From: Phoma sp. XZ068
Taxonomy: Eukaryota; Ascomycota; Dothideomycetes; Pleosporales; Didymellaceae
Assembly: GCA_004835665.1 (NCBI GenBank)
Contig: RBKR01000001.1
Location: 2,604,001-2,668,000 of the forward strand
Reading direction: 5' to 3'
Length of the DNA stretch: 64,000 bases
Numbering within the stretch: the first letter of the stretch is position 1; each line of letters starts with the position of its first letter. Below the pieces are notes generated by a model. The model was given only the letters and a program-made list of their open reading frames with translations. It was not told the origin of the DNA and did not search any database. This document shows positions 44,855-54,543 of this stretch, in pieces. The position numbers and the translations under genes were made by a program.

Positions 44855-46438
44855 ATGGCATCCCGCCAAGCGGACAGTGCCGATCATTCCGAGTGGATCT
44901 ACGCCACCAGCCAGGCTAGGATGGTGGACGAAACCCCCAGATCGCAGGGGCCACGCGCCAAAAGCCTGACGCGCAAGCTAAATGCCGGAGATGAGCATGT
45001 GCAGACTTCCAGTTCGAGTCGCAACATTTGCTTCCGTCGAGCACAACAACAAGTCACACGATCGCAAACCCAGGCAGGCGCAAATGAGTACTCCCTTGAC
45101 CTAGCCGTGACCACACGACCGCGACCTTCAACTCGAACAGCTTCCAGGTCGCAAATCATTTCTCAGCATCATACAGGGCGCTCATACACCTCTCAGAATT
45201 CCTTAGTATCTTGTTACGGTGGAACAGCGTGCTTTCTTCCAGGGTCGTCTGCAGGTCCAATGTCGTACCGCGATTACCCGCACGCGCAGCAGCGCCCGCT
45301 GATCGATCTCATACCTACGCACCATGATGACGTCGATGCATCGGATGAAGACGACGACTTCTACAGCAAAGAGGACGACCAACTCATACATCCAAGGTGG
45401 CAAGCTTTGATTACGCAAACGTCGAACCGAGTTCCTCGCAAGTTACAGCGTTGTGTGGTCATAGTCTTTGCGGTCGCATTCCTGTTCCTGGTGAGCTGGA
45501 AAGCATACTTTGGGCCACGACACACCGCGCAACTACAAGAATTGAAGGACATGGATGAGACACCGACAATGAGCTATGGAGGCAATGTGCGCCCAGAGTT
45601 CAAGGGCATGGTTCAGGTCAAGGACATGGACAGCGAACACCTGCCTAAGAAGGGGCACAGGCTAGTCTTCGTTGGCGATGTTCATGGGTGCAGAGAGGAA
45701 CTGGAGCACCTACTGAAGAAGGTCGACTTTGACAAGAAGCACGACCATCTCGTGTTGACTGGCGATATGATTGCAAAGGGTCCAGACTCGCCAGGCGTTA
45801 TTTCGCTTGCTGAGAAACTCAGCGCGTCCTGTGTGCGCGGCAACTGGGAGGATAAACTCCTCCTTAGCATTGCCGAATCCGAAGCACCGCACCTCGAAAC
45901 CCTCCCCGGTCCCGACGAATCCCCCGACCGTAGGACAGACTTTCTCGATGAAGCATCGCACAGTCACGGCGACTACACGCTTCGCGAATTAGCCAAATCC
46001 TTCAACAAACGTCAGATCGCATACCTCCAACAATGCCCTGTCATCTTACGCATCGGCAACGTACCCAACCTCGGCGAATTTGCAGTCGTTCACGCCGGTC
46101 TCGTCCCAAATATACCTCTCGAGCAGCAAGATCCCTTCCACGTCATGAACATGCGTACCATCGATTTGAAGACACGCATACCCAGCTCGAAGCACGATGG
46201 TACACCGTGGGAGAAGTTCTGGAACCACGAACAGCAAAAGAAAGAGGAGCATGAACGCCTGAGTGTCGTGTATGGGCATAACAGGAAGAAGGGGTTGAAC
46301 TTGCAGGAGTTTACGTTTGGATTGGATAGCGGGTGTGTTAGTGGAGGAAAGTTGACGGCGCTTGTGGTGGATCATAAGGGGAAGACTGAGATTGTGCAGG
46401 TCAAGTGTCACCAGCAGAATGGCTGGGATCTGGATTAG
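44855..46438 (+). CDS. Calcineurin-like metallophosphoesterase (Ppn2/ApaH-like), type II membrane protein
   Basis: A single exon of 527 residues from the first in-frame ATG (44855). A hydrophilic N-terminus of about 195 residues precedes one hydrophobic helix (VVIVFAVAFLFLVSWKAYF, about 201-219), giving a type II topology with the enzyme in a lumen. The catalytic part shows FVGDVHGCREELEHLL (Asp275, His277), LTGDMIAKGPDS (Asp304), SCVRGNWEDKLLL, VVHAGLVPN (His) and VVYGHNRKKGL (His). This arrangement is that of the ApaH-like PPP branch including yeast Ppn2, a vacuolar zinc-dependent endopolyphosphatase. Oddity: the third metal motif, normally GNH[ED], reads GNWED with Trp331 (TGG at 45845). 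Either the activity is altered or this is a clade-specific variant. Substrate is inferred only. Confidence 0.85.
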   Translation: MASRQADSADHSEWIYATSQARMVDETPRSQGPRAKSLTRKLNAGDEHVQTSSSSRNICFRRAQQQVTRSQTQAGANEYSLDLAVTTRPRPSTRTASRSQIISQHHTGRSYTSQNSLVSCYGGTACFLPGSSAGPMSYRDYPHAQQRPLIDLIPTHHDDVDASDEDDDFYSKEDDQLIHPRWQALITQTSNRVPRKLQRCVVIVFAVAFLFLVSWKAYFGPRHTAQLQELKDMDETPTMSYGGNVRPEFKGMVQVKDMDSEHLPKKGHRLVFVGDVHGCREELEHLLKKVDFDKKHDHLVLTGDMIAKGPDSPGVISLAEKLSASCVRGNWEDKLLLSIAESEAPHLETLPGPDESPDRRTDFLDEASHSHGDYTLRELAKSFNKRQIAYLQQCPVILRIGNVPNLGEFAVVHAGLVPNIPLEQQDPFHVMNMRTIDLKTRIPSSKHDGTPWEKFWNHEQQKKEEHERLSVVYGHNRKKGLNLQEFTFGLDSGCVSGGKLTALVVDHKGKTEIVQVKCHQQNGWDLD

Positions 46439-46708
46439 GCCAGCTAGAAGAGATAGCATATCATGAGGCGCTGGGTTAGTGTTTAGCACAGCATTTTAGG
46501 CGTTTGGACAGCATTGCATACAGCACGCATTTGTCACTTTACCTATGGTGTAGAGTAGAGTAGATTAGTACGTCACGTACAAAATTAATAAACGAAGCTA
46601 TACCACCTTAAGTTCCTCTTTACTTTAGTTTGAGGACGTGCTAGCTGCCCACTTGACCTCCAGCTCACTTAAAGTGAAAAGACGCCGGAGACAACTTGCA
46701 AAAAAAGA

Positions 46709-46795
46709 TGCCCTCTGCCAGAATCGAACTAGCGATCTTATCATTGCATACCGAGGTAATACTAGTGATACGCTTTACCACTAAGCCAAGAGGGC
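46709..46795 (-). tRNA. tRNA-Thr(AGT) with a 15-nt intron
   Basis: The 5' acceptor strand GCCCTCT (46795-46789) pairs with AGAGGGC ending at 46710, with discriminator A at 46709. The D arm is GCTT/AAGC, the anticodon stem TATCA/TGATA and the T arm GCTAG-TTCGATT-CTGGC. The anticodon loop is C-T-AGT-A plus the final A, split after position 37 by a 15-nt intron at 46759-46745. This gives anticodon AGT (46763-46761), threonine (ACN). A run of six T on the transcribed strand (46706-46701) forms the Pol III terminator directly after the gene. Confidence 0.92.
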
Positions 46796-47595
46796 TTGAA
46801 TTGAATCAAGAAATTCCAACACTGTTGGATTGGCTTGTGAAGAAATGGTCGTATAATTAAATTTATATCCTTGATACGTTGTACCACACAGACTTGTAAA
46901 TCTTGAATAAATCAGCGTGATACCTCGCAACCATGAGGGGAAATTAACGAGAGATGACACGTGTGGCTTGCCGGTATTAACCGACCGGACTTGGACGGAT
47001 CAGATTCTCTGGCCCCGCACCGATCTCGACTGAATCAGGAAGCTACATGAGCTTAGGTTCTTCGAATACACTCGTAGCAACCCCCGATTGTGCCTAGTCT
47101 GCGTGTCACACGTAAGATCTCAGGAACATGCAGCATGCAGTCATCCGTTGCGGGGACCCTGGTGTCGTCACAGGTGAAGCGTCAGCCCTAAGCCTAAGTG
47201 ACTAGTGTTGCTATCAACCACGGTTCTGACGGCTGCGAGCAATCGAAGCCTACGACCATCTATACACTCACAGCTAACAATCTAAATGAAAATGGTGTAT
47301 TTCTGAACTGTTGTTATCACATTTAAAAGGAACACAAAAAAGGGTCATGATGCAGGTCAAGAATGCTAACTGCCAACGTCTTTCACCTCTAGGCGTCCAA
47401 AGCAAAGCTAACTTCAGCCACCGTCTTACATGGCTGCTTTTACGATTGTTATTGGACGCATAGTTGTTTAGAACCAATGTCCATTTACGTATGTTGTGGC
47501 TGCGATCGTATAAGTACCCCTCCCGAGCATCATTTGAATACCCTACCATAGCTCTTCAAACCGACATATACCGCACGAAAAAGAGAGAAGTCACC
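46796..47595. other. intergenic region upstream of the O-methyltransferase
   Basis: About 800 bp from the tRNA 5' end to the O-methyltransferase ATG. It should hold the internal-promoter tRNA's upstream flank and the Pol II promoter of the next gene. Only a TATA-like element at 47509 is recognisable. No ORF supportable. Confidence 0.4.
47509..47514 (+). promoter_or_regulatory. TATA-like element of the O-methyltransferase gene
   Basis: TATAAG 87 bp upstream of the ATG at 47596, a normal core-promoter spacing for fungi. Assigned by position. Confidence 0.4.
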
Positions 47596-48927
47596 ATGGG
47601 GCTCACACAAGATATTCTCAACACTGCGGTTAGTGGGACCTCGAGTCTCGAGGAATCTGAACGAGCTGAGCTTCTCCAAGCTTGCGAGAAACTTACTCTT
47701 GCATTGGAGAACCCGTTGGAGAAGTTTATTCGGATGTTCTTCGTACGTCTCTTATGCTACGGCACCATATCCATATCAAGCCTCACTCTGCCGCGATTCG
47801 AACCAGAACTCATAAATGTGATAACAGACCCTCTACGACCCGATAGTAGTCCGCCTAGCCGTCGACTTGAACCTCGCTGATATCGCGCTCGCCCACAACG
47901 GCCCCATCACCGCTGCCGAACTAGCCGACAAAAGCAAAGCGGACGTTGAACTACTCAGTGAGTCCACAGTCATCGCGCGAAAACTCGCGAACAACACTAC
48001 TGACAGACCCAAGATCGCATCCTCCGCCTTCTCGTTGCCCTAAACATCTTCACCTTATCCACAGAGAACAACTCGAAAACATACACCCCCACCCCTTTCG
48101 CTGCCGCCCTCGCCACTGGCTCCCCCTTACGTTCTGCCGTCTTGCACATCTCGCAATGCTTTCCCGCAACGGCCGCGATGCCAGATTACTTCGCCGCAAA
48201 CGGGTACAAGAACCCCGTTGATGCACGCGACGGTCCCTTCAACTTCGCGTACAATTGCAAGGGGCTGACGTATTTCGACTTCCTAGCGAGACCCGAGCAG
48301 GCGCATATGGAGAGGGCATTCAATGAGACAATGAAAATGCAGAAGACAGGCGAGGAATTGACTTTCGTCACATCGTATCCAGTGAGTGAGCGGCTGAGCA
48401 ACGAGGATCCAGAGAGGGTGTTGTTTGTGGATGTTGGTGGGGGTGTGGGACATCAAGTGCTGAAGTTTCGCGAGCGCGCTGCTGGCCTACGGGGGAAGCT
48501 AGTGCTGGAGGATCTTCCAAGTGTAGTGGCCCAGGCGAATGATTTACCAGAGGAAATTGTGAAAGTGGGCCATGATTTTTTCCAGCCGCAGCCTGAGGCT
48601 GTGAAAGGCGCGAAGGCATTTTACCTGCGTACGGTTATACACGATTGGCCGCAGACTCAGGCGTCAACTATACTGAAGCACATCGTGGATGTGATGGCCA
48701 AGGATTCGGTCATCTTGCTAAACGAGGTGATTCTGCCGGAGGCAGGGGTTGAGCTTTTTGAGGCTAAGATGGATTGGCACATGTTGAATGTGGGTGCACT
48801 GGAAAGGACGGAGGAGCAGTGGAGGGCACTGGTGGAGAGTGTGGGATTGGAGATCAAGGGTATTTGGAGAGAGGAGGAGGGGATGAAGGGGAAGAGGGCA
48901 TTGATTGAGTGTGGATTGAAGGGCTGA
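47596..48927 (+). CDS. SAM-dependent O-methyltransferase (COMT-like, fungal)
   Basis: Three exons (47596-47742, 47828-47957 and 48014-48927) give 396 residues. The N-terminus holds the dimerisation/winged-helix part (LYDPIVVRLAVDLNLADIAL, then RILRLLVALNIF). The catalytic domain has SAM motif I FVDVGGGVGHQVLKF, the LVLEDLPSVV motif with acidic residue, and IHDWPQTQASTILKHI with the general-base His, then ILLNEVILPE. The family methylates hydroxyls of phenolic, polyketide or other small molecules in the cytosol. The third exon's acceptor was set at AAG (48011-48013) because the more obvious CAG (48004-48006) breaks frame. No synthase gene lies nearby, so the substrate is unknown. It ends 197 bp before the convergent astacin array. 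Confidence 0.91.
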
Positions 48928-49123
48928 AACTGGCGTCATTGACTTCTCTCACAGAAAGCTCGCGTTGTTGATAATCGATGTAGTCTGATCGAGAAGTAGG
49001 CGATTTGCAGGGTACGAGTTGTTTTCATCATAATTAAGGTGCAATCAAGTCCTTCTACTCAATCCATTCTAAGTACGAACCATCTATGCGGGATTTCCCC
49101 TTTCGACCATCCAACCCTTCTAT

Positions 49124-50362
49124 CTATAGTTTACAATTTCCGTCCGCTGGCCAACAATAATTCCTCTTGATCCACTCGACATCGCCTTTTGAGGGCTGAA
49201 GGGGCATTGGAATTAATGCGGTTCCGATTTCCTTGCCTTGCGAGTCTCTCTTAATCTCAAGTAGTGGGCAGTAGTCTTTGGAATCAAGACAGGCTTCCAA
49301 ATCGCCAAAGACGTACGACGAGTAGTGCATGATGGAATTGATATCGTAGCCGCCAGGGTCATCAAGGGAGCCCCATCTATCCGGATCGGAATTCAAACGA
49401 TCGTTCTTCAGAAATTGGGGGCTTTGGAAACCATACTGTTTAGCAAACTCCGGGTCTTCGCACAGTCTATTGCGTGCTTCGTCTGCTGAAATACGCATAC
49501 TCATTGCTCGGTCTAAGGCGTCATCGTAGCCGTTGAGATTATTGCAACCGAAGCGTACATACTGGTCGCCTACGATGATTATTAGCATGTCGTTATACAG
49601 GAAGTAATAGGAGACACTCACGATCGTTACGTGTATGTTCGTGTACCATGCCAAGTACTGACAGTGTTAGTCTGTGACAGTGAAAGGGATATTGTACAAA
49701 CCGTGTCCCAACTAGCTAACGTTAGTGCCGTGTCAAAATGAGTATTAGAATCAATATCTTACTTCATGTGCAATAACAGGAGCTGATGAACGAGAGCCTA
49801 GAGTCAAGGAGTGCGGGTGCTTGCCCGCGTTGACGCCCTTGTAACCAACCGTGGCTGTACTTTGGCTTGAGTCGGCGATGGCACGAATAACCAATGTATC
49901 ATCTGGGACCTTCTCGTTCCACACCACCCCAAGGTTAGGATTGATCTCTCGCAAGTCGTTGTAGCAGAAGTATGTCTCGTATTTTTTCAGATCATTTTCG
50001 CCATTGTTGGCCTCTTGCCACCCCAGGGAGTGTCCACTTTCTTCACCAGGCCTGCCGAGCGCCTTGTACCACATGCCCAGGCCTTCCCAGAAATTTCCTT
50101 TGCAAGTCAGGAGCTCCTTAGCCTGTTTGTTCTCGAAGCAGTATCGAAACCCACGCAATCGGCGGCCATCGCGAGTGGAGAATGCGGGCCAGGGTTCTGC
50201 CAGTCCACCGTGTATATATGATGCGCTGCCTTTGTCGACTTCGTCGAGGGCAATATTCGGAACAAGAGAGACATTGGCAGCCACAGAGCAGGACCAAGGT
50301 TTCGCCAGTGTCGATTTGGGTAAGGAGAGCCCCCAAAGGAGGAAGAGAAGAGCGTAAAGCAT
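49124..50362 (-). CDS. Secreted astacin-like (M12A) zinc metalloprotease, array copy 1
   Basis: Four exons (50362-49763, 49711-49702, 49657-49622 and 49569-49124) give 363 residues. A signal peptide (MLYALLFLLWGLSLPKSTLA) is followed by a region shared with the two sister genes (GSAS, EPWP, RYC, AWQEAN-like patterns). The zinc site, HELGHVLGMVHEHTRND at residues 199-215, appears only after splicing and fits HExxHxxGxxH plus the astacin Glu. The Met-turn is INSIMHYSSYVF. These mark an astacin-type metalloprotease secreted to digest protein. The HELGH motif is built from three exons, the middle one only 10 nt (TTGGGACACG). The first in-frame ATG is 50362; the longer open frame upstream has only GTG. 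No pro-region of normal astacin length is evident. Confidence 0.9.
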
Positions 50363-50902
50363 TTGGGCAGATCCTTTCGCCGAGCCAAAAACGGGTCGAG
50401 TATTTGCGAGTAGCGGAAGTCGAAAGACACAGGGGAAATTTTTATGGGTCGAAGAAAATGTGTAGCGCAACGGGTCCGCGTGGGGGGAAGTGAAGGAAAC
50501 CACCCTTGCGCCCCAGGGCACCGAGTCACTCCAACCGGAAAGCGTTTGACCCCTTCACTCCCACCGCCGAAGTTACTCAGTGATTCGAACTGCAATAACC
50601 TGAGGCAGGCAAAACCGCCCTGCTTTTGCTTCATACATTGTTTACGAGTAGGATTTCGAATGAGGGGAGTGATGCGAGCAGACTTCCGACTTCATGAAAC
50701 AGGTCGAAACTAGCGAATTGAATTGATTAGAAGCAACTCTTAAATTTGCTTGCTTCAGCCCACACCACTCCTGCTTGCGCCGATCTTGCGAAGGTCGAGT
50801 GACCAAAGAACACCAGCAGTGGAGGAAATTGGGTTGCCAGTAAGCTCATCAGACGTATATCTAAACTGACCCTGGGCTAACACCCAGTTCACGAGGTGTG
50901 GC
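50363..50902. other. intergenic region between array copies 1 and 2
   Basis: 540 bp holding the promoter of copy 1 and the 3' end of copy 2. No gene is supportable; open frames overlapping 50.4-50.6 kb are upstream continuations of copy 1 frames without an ATG. Confidence 0.4.
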
Positions 50903-52058
50903 TCAACCTATCCAGGGGTACCACTTCTTTACCCATGCAATATCGCCATCTGAAGGATCAGAATTCGTCGGAATCAGAGCCTTGATTCTGACCTGACCAG
51001 TATTGACATACTTAAGAAGCGGGCAAGCGTTCTGGTCGTGCGCACACTGTGGGTTGGAAAAACCCCAGGAGGGATAGAGCATGATAGAATCGACATCAAA
51101 TCCCTCCGGCTCATCGAGCACAAAACCACCTGGGTTCTTCATATAGTTCATACTCATGAAACCGTATTGATCTGCGAAGGCTCTGTCGTTACAAAGCAGG
51201 TCGTCCGCAATAGCTGGATCCGTGCCTGCTGCTATGGCTTGTGCTAGTGCAGCATGATAGCCTTGAACGTTCCAGCACTGGTAAAAGACGTAATTGTCCC
51301 CTGAAACTGGTCAGCATGTTCAAGCGCATGTGGTGAAATGACTTACGGTCACTTCGTTGCACTTCGTGGGTCATGCCAAGCGCTACTCCTCTGTTAGCTT
51401 ACTCAGACATAGGGAGATTTCTACATACTATGTCCAATCTATTATTCATTAGTGGCAAATTGAAAAGAGGGTCTTATCACTGACTCACTTCATGTGTGAT
51501 AGCATTAACCGTGGAGTGAGGGCCGAGCGTCAAGCGATGTCGACCAGCAGCAGCGATATGGTTGCTATATCCAACAGAAGCAGAGGCGCCGTCGCCTAGC
51601 GTAGGGTCGTAGACAACCCAAACAGTGCCATGGTGTACTGCAGTGTTCCATTGTCCGTTCTGGTCGAGGCAATATACAGGCTGACGCTTGTTGGGGTCCG
51701 GGTTGCCGTCATGGGTTTCCTCCCATGCGAGGTTGTGTCCTGACTGTGCACCAGGATGTCCAAGCTTATTACGCCAACGTTGGATCGCATCCCGAACCCA
51801 AGGGCAGTCAAAGTAGTTTCTGGTCGTTTGGTCCATGTAGCAGTACTGGACGACCCGCAACCTCTGGCCGCGCCGAACTTGTATAGGCCAGGGCTCTTTA
51901 AGGCCGGCCTGGAGCTCGCTGGCACTTCCCTTTAAAGCCATCTCAGCATTCGAATCGCGGACCATAGTGGTGTTTGTCCGGACGCTACAGTCGAAGCGAG
52001 CGACAACGGAGGGTAAGAGGACAAACAGCCCGAGGCAGAGGAGTAAGGTGCAGCGCAT
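50903..52058 (-). CDS. Secreted astacin-like (M12A) zinc metalloprotease, array copy 2
   Basis: Four exons (52058-51489, 51438-51429, 51382-51347 and 51300-50903) give 337 residues. The signal peptide is MRCTLLLCLGLFVLLPSVVA. The zinc-binding segment HEIGHTLGMTHEVQRSD (residues 189-205) is complete after splicing. The Met-turn is DVDSIMLYPSWGF, with Leu where copy 1 has His before the Tyr. Shared blocks with the other copies are GSAS, LKEPWP, QYCY, GHNLAWEETHDGNP and the C-terminal DGDIAWVKKWYPW. Exon 2 is again exactly 10 nt (ATTGGACATA) and exon 3 exactly 36 nt, with the same intron phases as copies 1 and 3. It is probably a secreted peptidase. A TATA-like box lies about 66 bp upstream of the ATG. 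Confidence 0.9.
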
Positions 52059-52123
52059 GTTGAATGTTGAGAGGTGAAGAAGAAATGGGAGAGAGCAGGA
52101 CAAAGCTACGACAGTCGAGGAGG

Positions 52124-52129
52124 CTTATA
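52124..52129 (-). promoter_or_regulatory. TATA-like element of array copy 2
   Basis: TATAAG on the - strand, 66 bp before the ATG at 52058; core-promoter spacing. Assigned by position. Confidence 0.4.
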
Positions 52130-52208
52130 AGTGGGGTCGAGTTCAGGTGAAGTAATTATACTCCAACGCGCTTTCCGAAGTCAGATCTGCCACCCGACCC
52201 ATTTCACT

Positions 52209-52415
52209 TCACCACCATTGATCGAAAGCCGACCAGTAACGCGGAATCACGGGACAGAACTGAAGGTATTGTGGTGTCTTCAGGTCCTGCTTGTGCGGGC
52301 ACGAGGTGGAGCAATCATCCTCACAGGTGAAGGTCCGCATGTGATGGTGATGAGTACTCTGAGCTATTGCTAGGCCAAGGCACAAGGTATTGAAGATATG
52401 ATGAAGGCGATGCAT
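52209..52415 (-). CDS. possible small secreted Cys-containing protein
   Basis: An ATG-started frame of 68 codons sits between array copies 2 and 3 on the same strand. It has a plausible signal peptide (MHRLHHIFNTLCLGLAIAQS), then THHHH and a Cys pattern C31-x3-C35-x3-C39-x14-C54 in a short mature chain ending WSAFDQWW. Small secreted proteins with four cysteines are common in moulds, some being effectors. A short ORF like this can also be chance, and it lies 80 bp upstream of copy 2's TATA box. No homologue is recognised. Treat as a candidate. Confidence 0.35.
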   Translation of the reverse strand: MHRLHHIFNTLCLGLAIAQSTHHHHMRTFTCEDDCSTSCPHKQDLKTPQYLQFCPVIPRYWSAFDQWW

Positions 52416-52732
52416 TGTAAGTACGTACAAAAGGCATACTATATTCCTGTCTATATGCTTGCTGCTTTCACACACGTGATGTATGTGTCCAGGCTGTGAC
52501 CTCTGTTTAGGTATTTGTCTACGACCGGTGAGGCTCACCACTGGCGCTTACCAACATGAGCTGCCCCCTTAGACTGGAACCCATAACAGAGACCAATCGA
52601 GCAGAACTCGAATGCACATTCAACATGTTGATTACTTAGAGAACCAATACTAAGATCGACAACTAGCTGAAAAGTATGGTTCGCTCACTCACCTGACTGA
52701 CATGCAATAACCCTCCAAGACTCCGTCCAAAT

Positions 52733-53921
52733 CTAGCTTGGTTCTCCCCCCACATGAGGATACCACATCTTCACCCACGCAACATCTCCCTCAGAAGGCT
52801 GCGTATTCTCCAGAATGCGATTTGTCCCAACAACCTCCCCATTGACCTTGACCAGCTTGAGCAACGGACACCTCGTCCTATCCGAGTCGCATGCCGGATC
52901 AGCAAATACGTCCGAGGAGTACATCATGATGGAGTTGACATCAAACCCACCGGGCTCGTCGTGGATCTTGCCCTTTGGGTTCTTGGTGAATTGAGAGCCC
53001 ACGAAGCCGTACTTTTCTGCGAAAGTCCGGTCTTCACAGAGCTTGATGTGGGCCTCTGCTTCCCCAAGATTATCTCCTGCCAGAGCTTTTGCGAGAGCGG
53101 TAGCGTAGCCTTCGACGTTCTTGCACTCGTAGACTACGGAATCGTCTCCTGCTGTACTGTCAGTGCTGCTGGGACTTCTGGAGAAGTGACCTACGATCGT
53201 TGCGGACTTGCTCGTGAACCATACCAAACACTGCAGTTCTGTTAGCTAGTTCTTGCGAATAACTCTGTGTTGTACGAACCATGTCCAAGCTGCGAGAGGT
53301 TAGCTGCGTCTCAGGTAGGAATGCTTCAAGACCCACCTCATGCGCGACTTCCACAGGTTCCGCATCAACGCCCAACACCATCTGATGTCGACCAGGGTCG
53401 TCGCTAAGTGCATCATACCCAGTCGTCGCCTTCGCGCCGTCGAACGTAGGATCAAGAAAGATAACGAGCGTGTCATGATCTACATTCTGATTCCAGACTC
53501 CGCCCTTGCCATGCTCATAGTTCTTGTAGCAGTACCTCCGCCTGCGCTTCTTCTTGTCCGGATTACCATCATTGGCCTCTTCCCAAGCAATACCGTGACC
53601 TGTTTGCGCGCTAGCTGGATATCCAAGCTTCTCAGCCCACATCTTGAAGGCTGGATTGACTCGATTGCAGTGTAGGTAGTCTCGGTATAGCTTGGTGGCG
53701 TAGCAGTACTTAATGATACGGAGCTGTTGAGCGCCGACATTGACCTGCGGCCATGGTTGCGCGAGACCGGCCTTGAGAGCGCTGGCGCTTCCAGAGTGCA
53801 CTTGTTCAGCGATAGCATCGTGGACCATGATGGTCTCCGAGGTCACTTTGCAGAACCCTTTGGCGGCGGTATGGGGCCATGGTGCTAACGCTCCAAGCAG
53901 GAGGAGCAGTGTGCGGCGCAT
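52733..53921 (-). CDS. Secreted astacin-like (M12A) zinc metalloprotease, array copy 3
   Basis: Four exons (53921-53337, 53289-53280, 53230-53195 and 53148-52733) give 348 residues. The signal peptide is MRRTLLLLLGALAPWPHTAA. After splicing the zinc site reads HELGHVFGMVHEQVRND (residues 194-210) and the Met-turn DVNSIMMYSSDVF. Shared blocks are SGSAS, LAQPWP, IKYCY, GHGIAWEEANDGNP, TLVIFLDP and EGDVAWVKMWYPHV. Exon 2 is exactly 10 nt (CTTGGACATG) and exon 3 36 nt. For the last intron the acceptor GCAG (53149-53152) was preferred to CAG three bases earlier because it gives the conserved RNDRD. A basic insertion (KKKRRRRYCYKN) distinguishes this copy. It is probably a secreted peptidase. Confidence 0.9.
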
Positions 53922-54543
53922 ACCGAGTGGCGATAATGGCGGGCGGTAGATTTGAGAAGACGGGTAAGGTGAGAGGGCCCTAAGAGGTCGGGTGAGACTA
54001 TCTCGTCATGGACATGGGCTTGACGCAAGATAGGGTGAAAAGCTTTGGGAGCACTGCCTAGATAGAGCGTTGGAAGTCATCATCCTTTCACTTAACTCAA
54101 ACGGAATACCTCATTGTTGCCTTTATAAGATAAAGATCTATTGTGAAAGCTTTAATAGTCTTGACAGGGGAAGCGGCGTCTTCCTAGTGACCAGCTATCG
54201 GCAATGCTCCTCTACAGTCACCATGATGAATTGTGAAACTCCAAAATAGCAGTGATCGTCATTGCTCAGCTGATGAGCTAAACTTTTGATTACACGCGAG
54301 TCTACACCTGCCAATGCATCAAGAACGCCGCTTCCAGTTTCCAGTCCTCATCATTTACAGTCCTGTGCCCTTCCAATCCGATCGTTCAATCGTCTAGTCT
54401 AATGCATAGCATGACAATGCGTGAAAAATACCACCCGCAGCTTCCGTCTTTCTCAGTCAAACCGGATTATTGCATAGACGACAATAATCCTCAGCGCGCC
54501 TCTCCCCAATTGGTGAATGTCGTTCAGAACAGAAGAGGGATCT
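53922..54543. other. intergenic region
   Basis: About 620 bp between the start of array copy 3 and the stop of the Ubp12-type gene, both - strand. It should hold copy 3's promoter; no TATA element or gene recognised. Confidence 0.4.

Noticed and set aside
47791..47810. tRNA T-arm-like sequence (GATTCGAACC) inside O-methyltransferase intron 1
   Set aside because: The flanking bases do not pair as a T stem and no D arm, anticodon arm or acceptor stem is present. The region is explained as an intron that joins two conserved exons.
41519..48927. Complete secondary-metabolite cluster
   Set aside because: No polyketide synthase, peptide synthetase, terpene cyclase, transporter or cluster regulator is present, and unrelated genes intervene.
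50363..50521. Longer N-terminus for astacin copy 1 starting at 50521
   Set aside because: The codon there is GTG. The ATG at 50362 begins a textbook signal peptide, matching copies 2 and 3.
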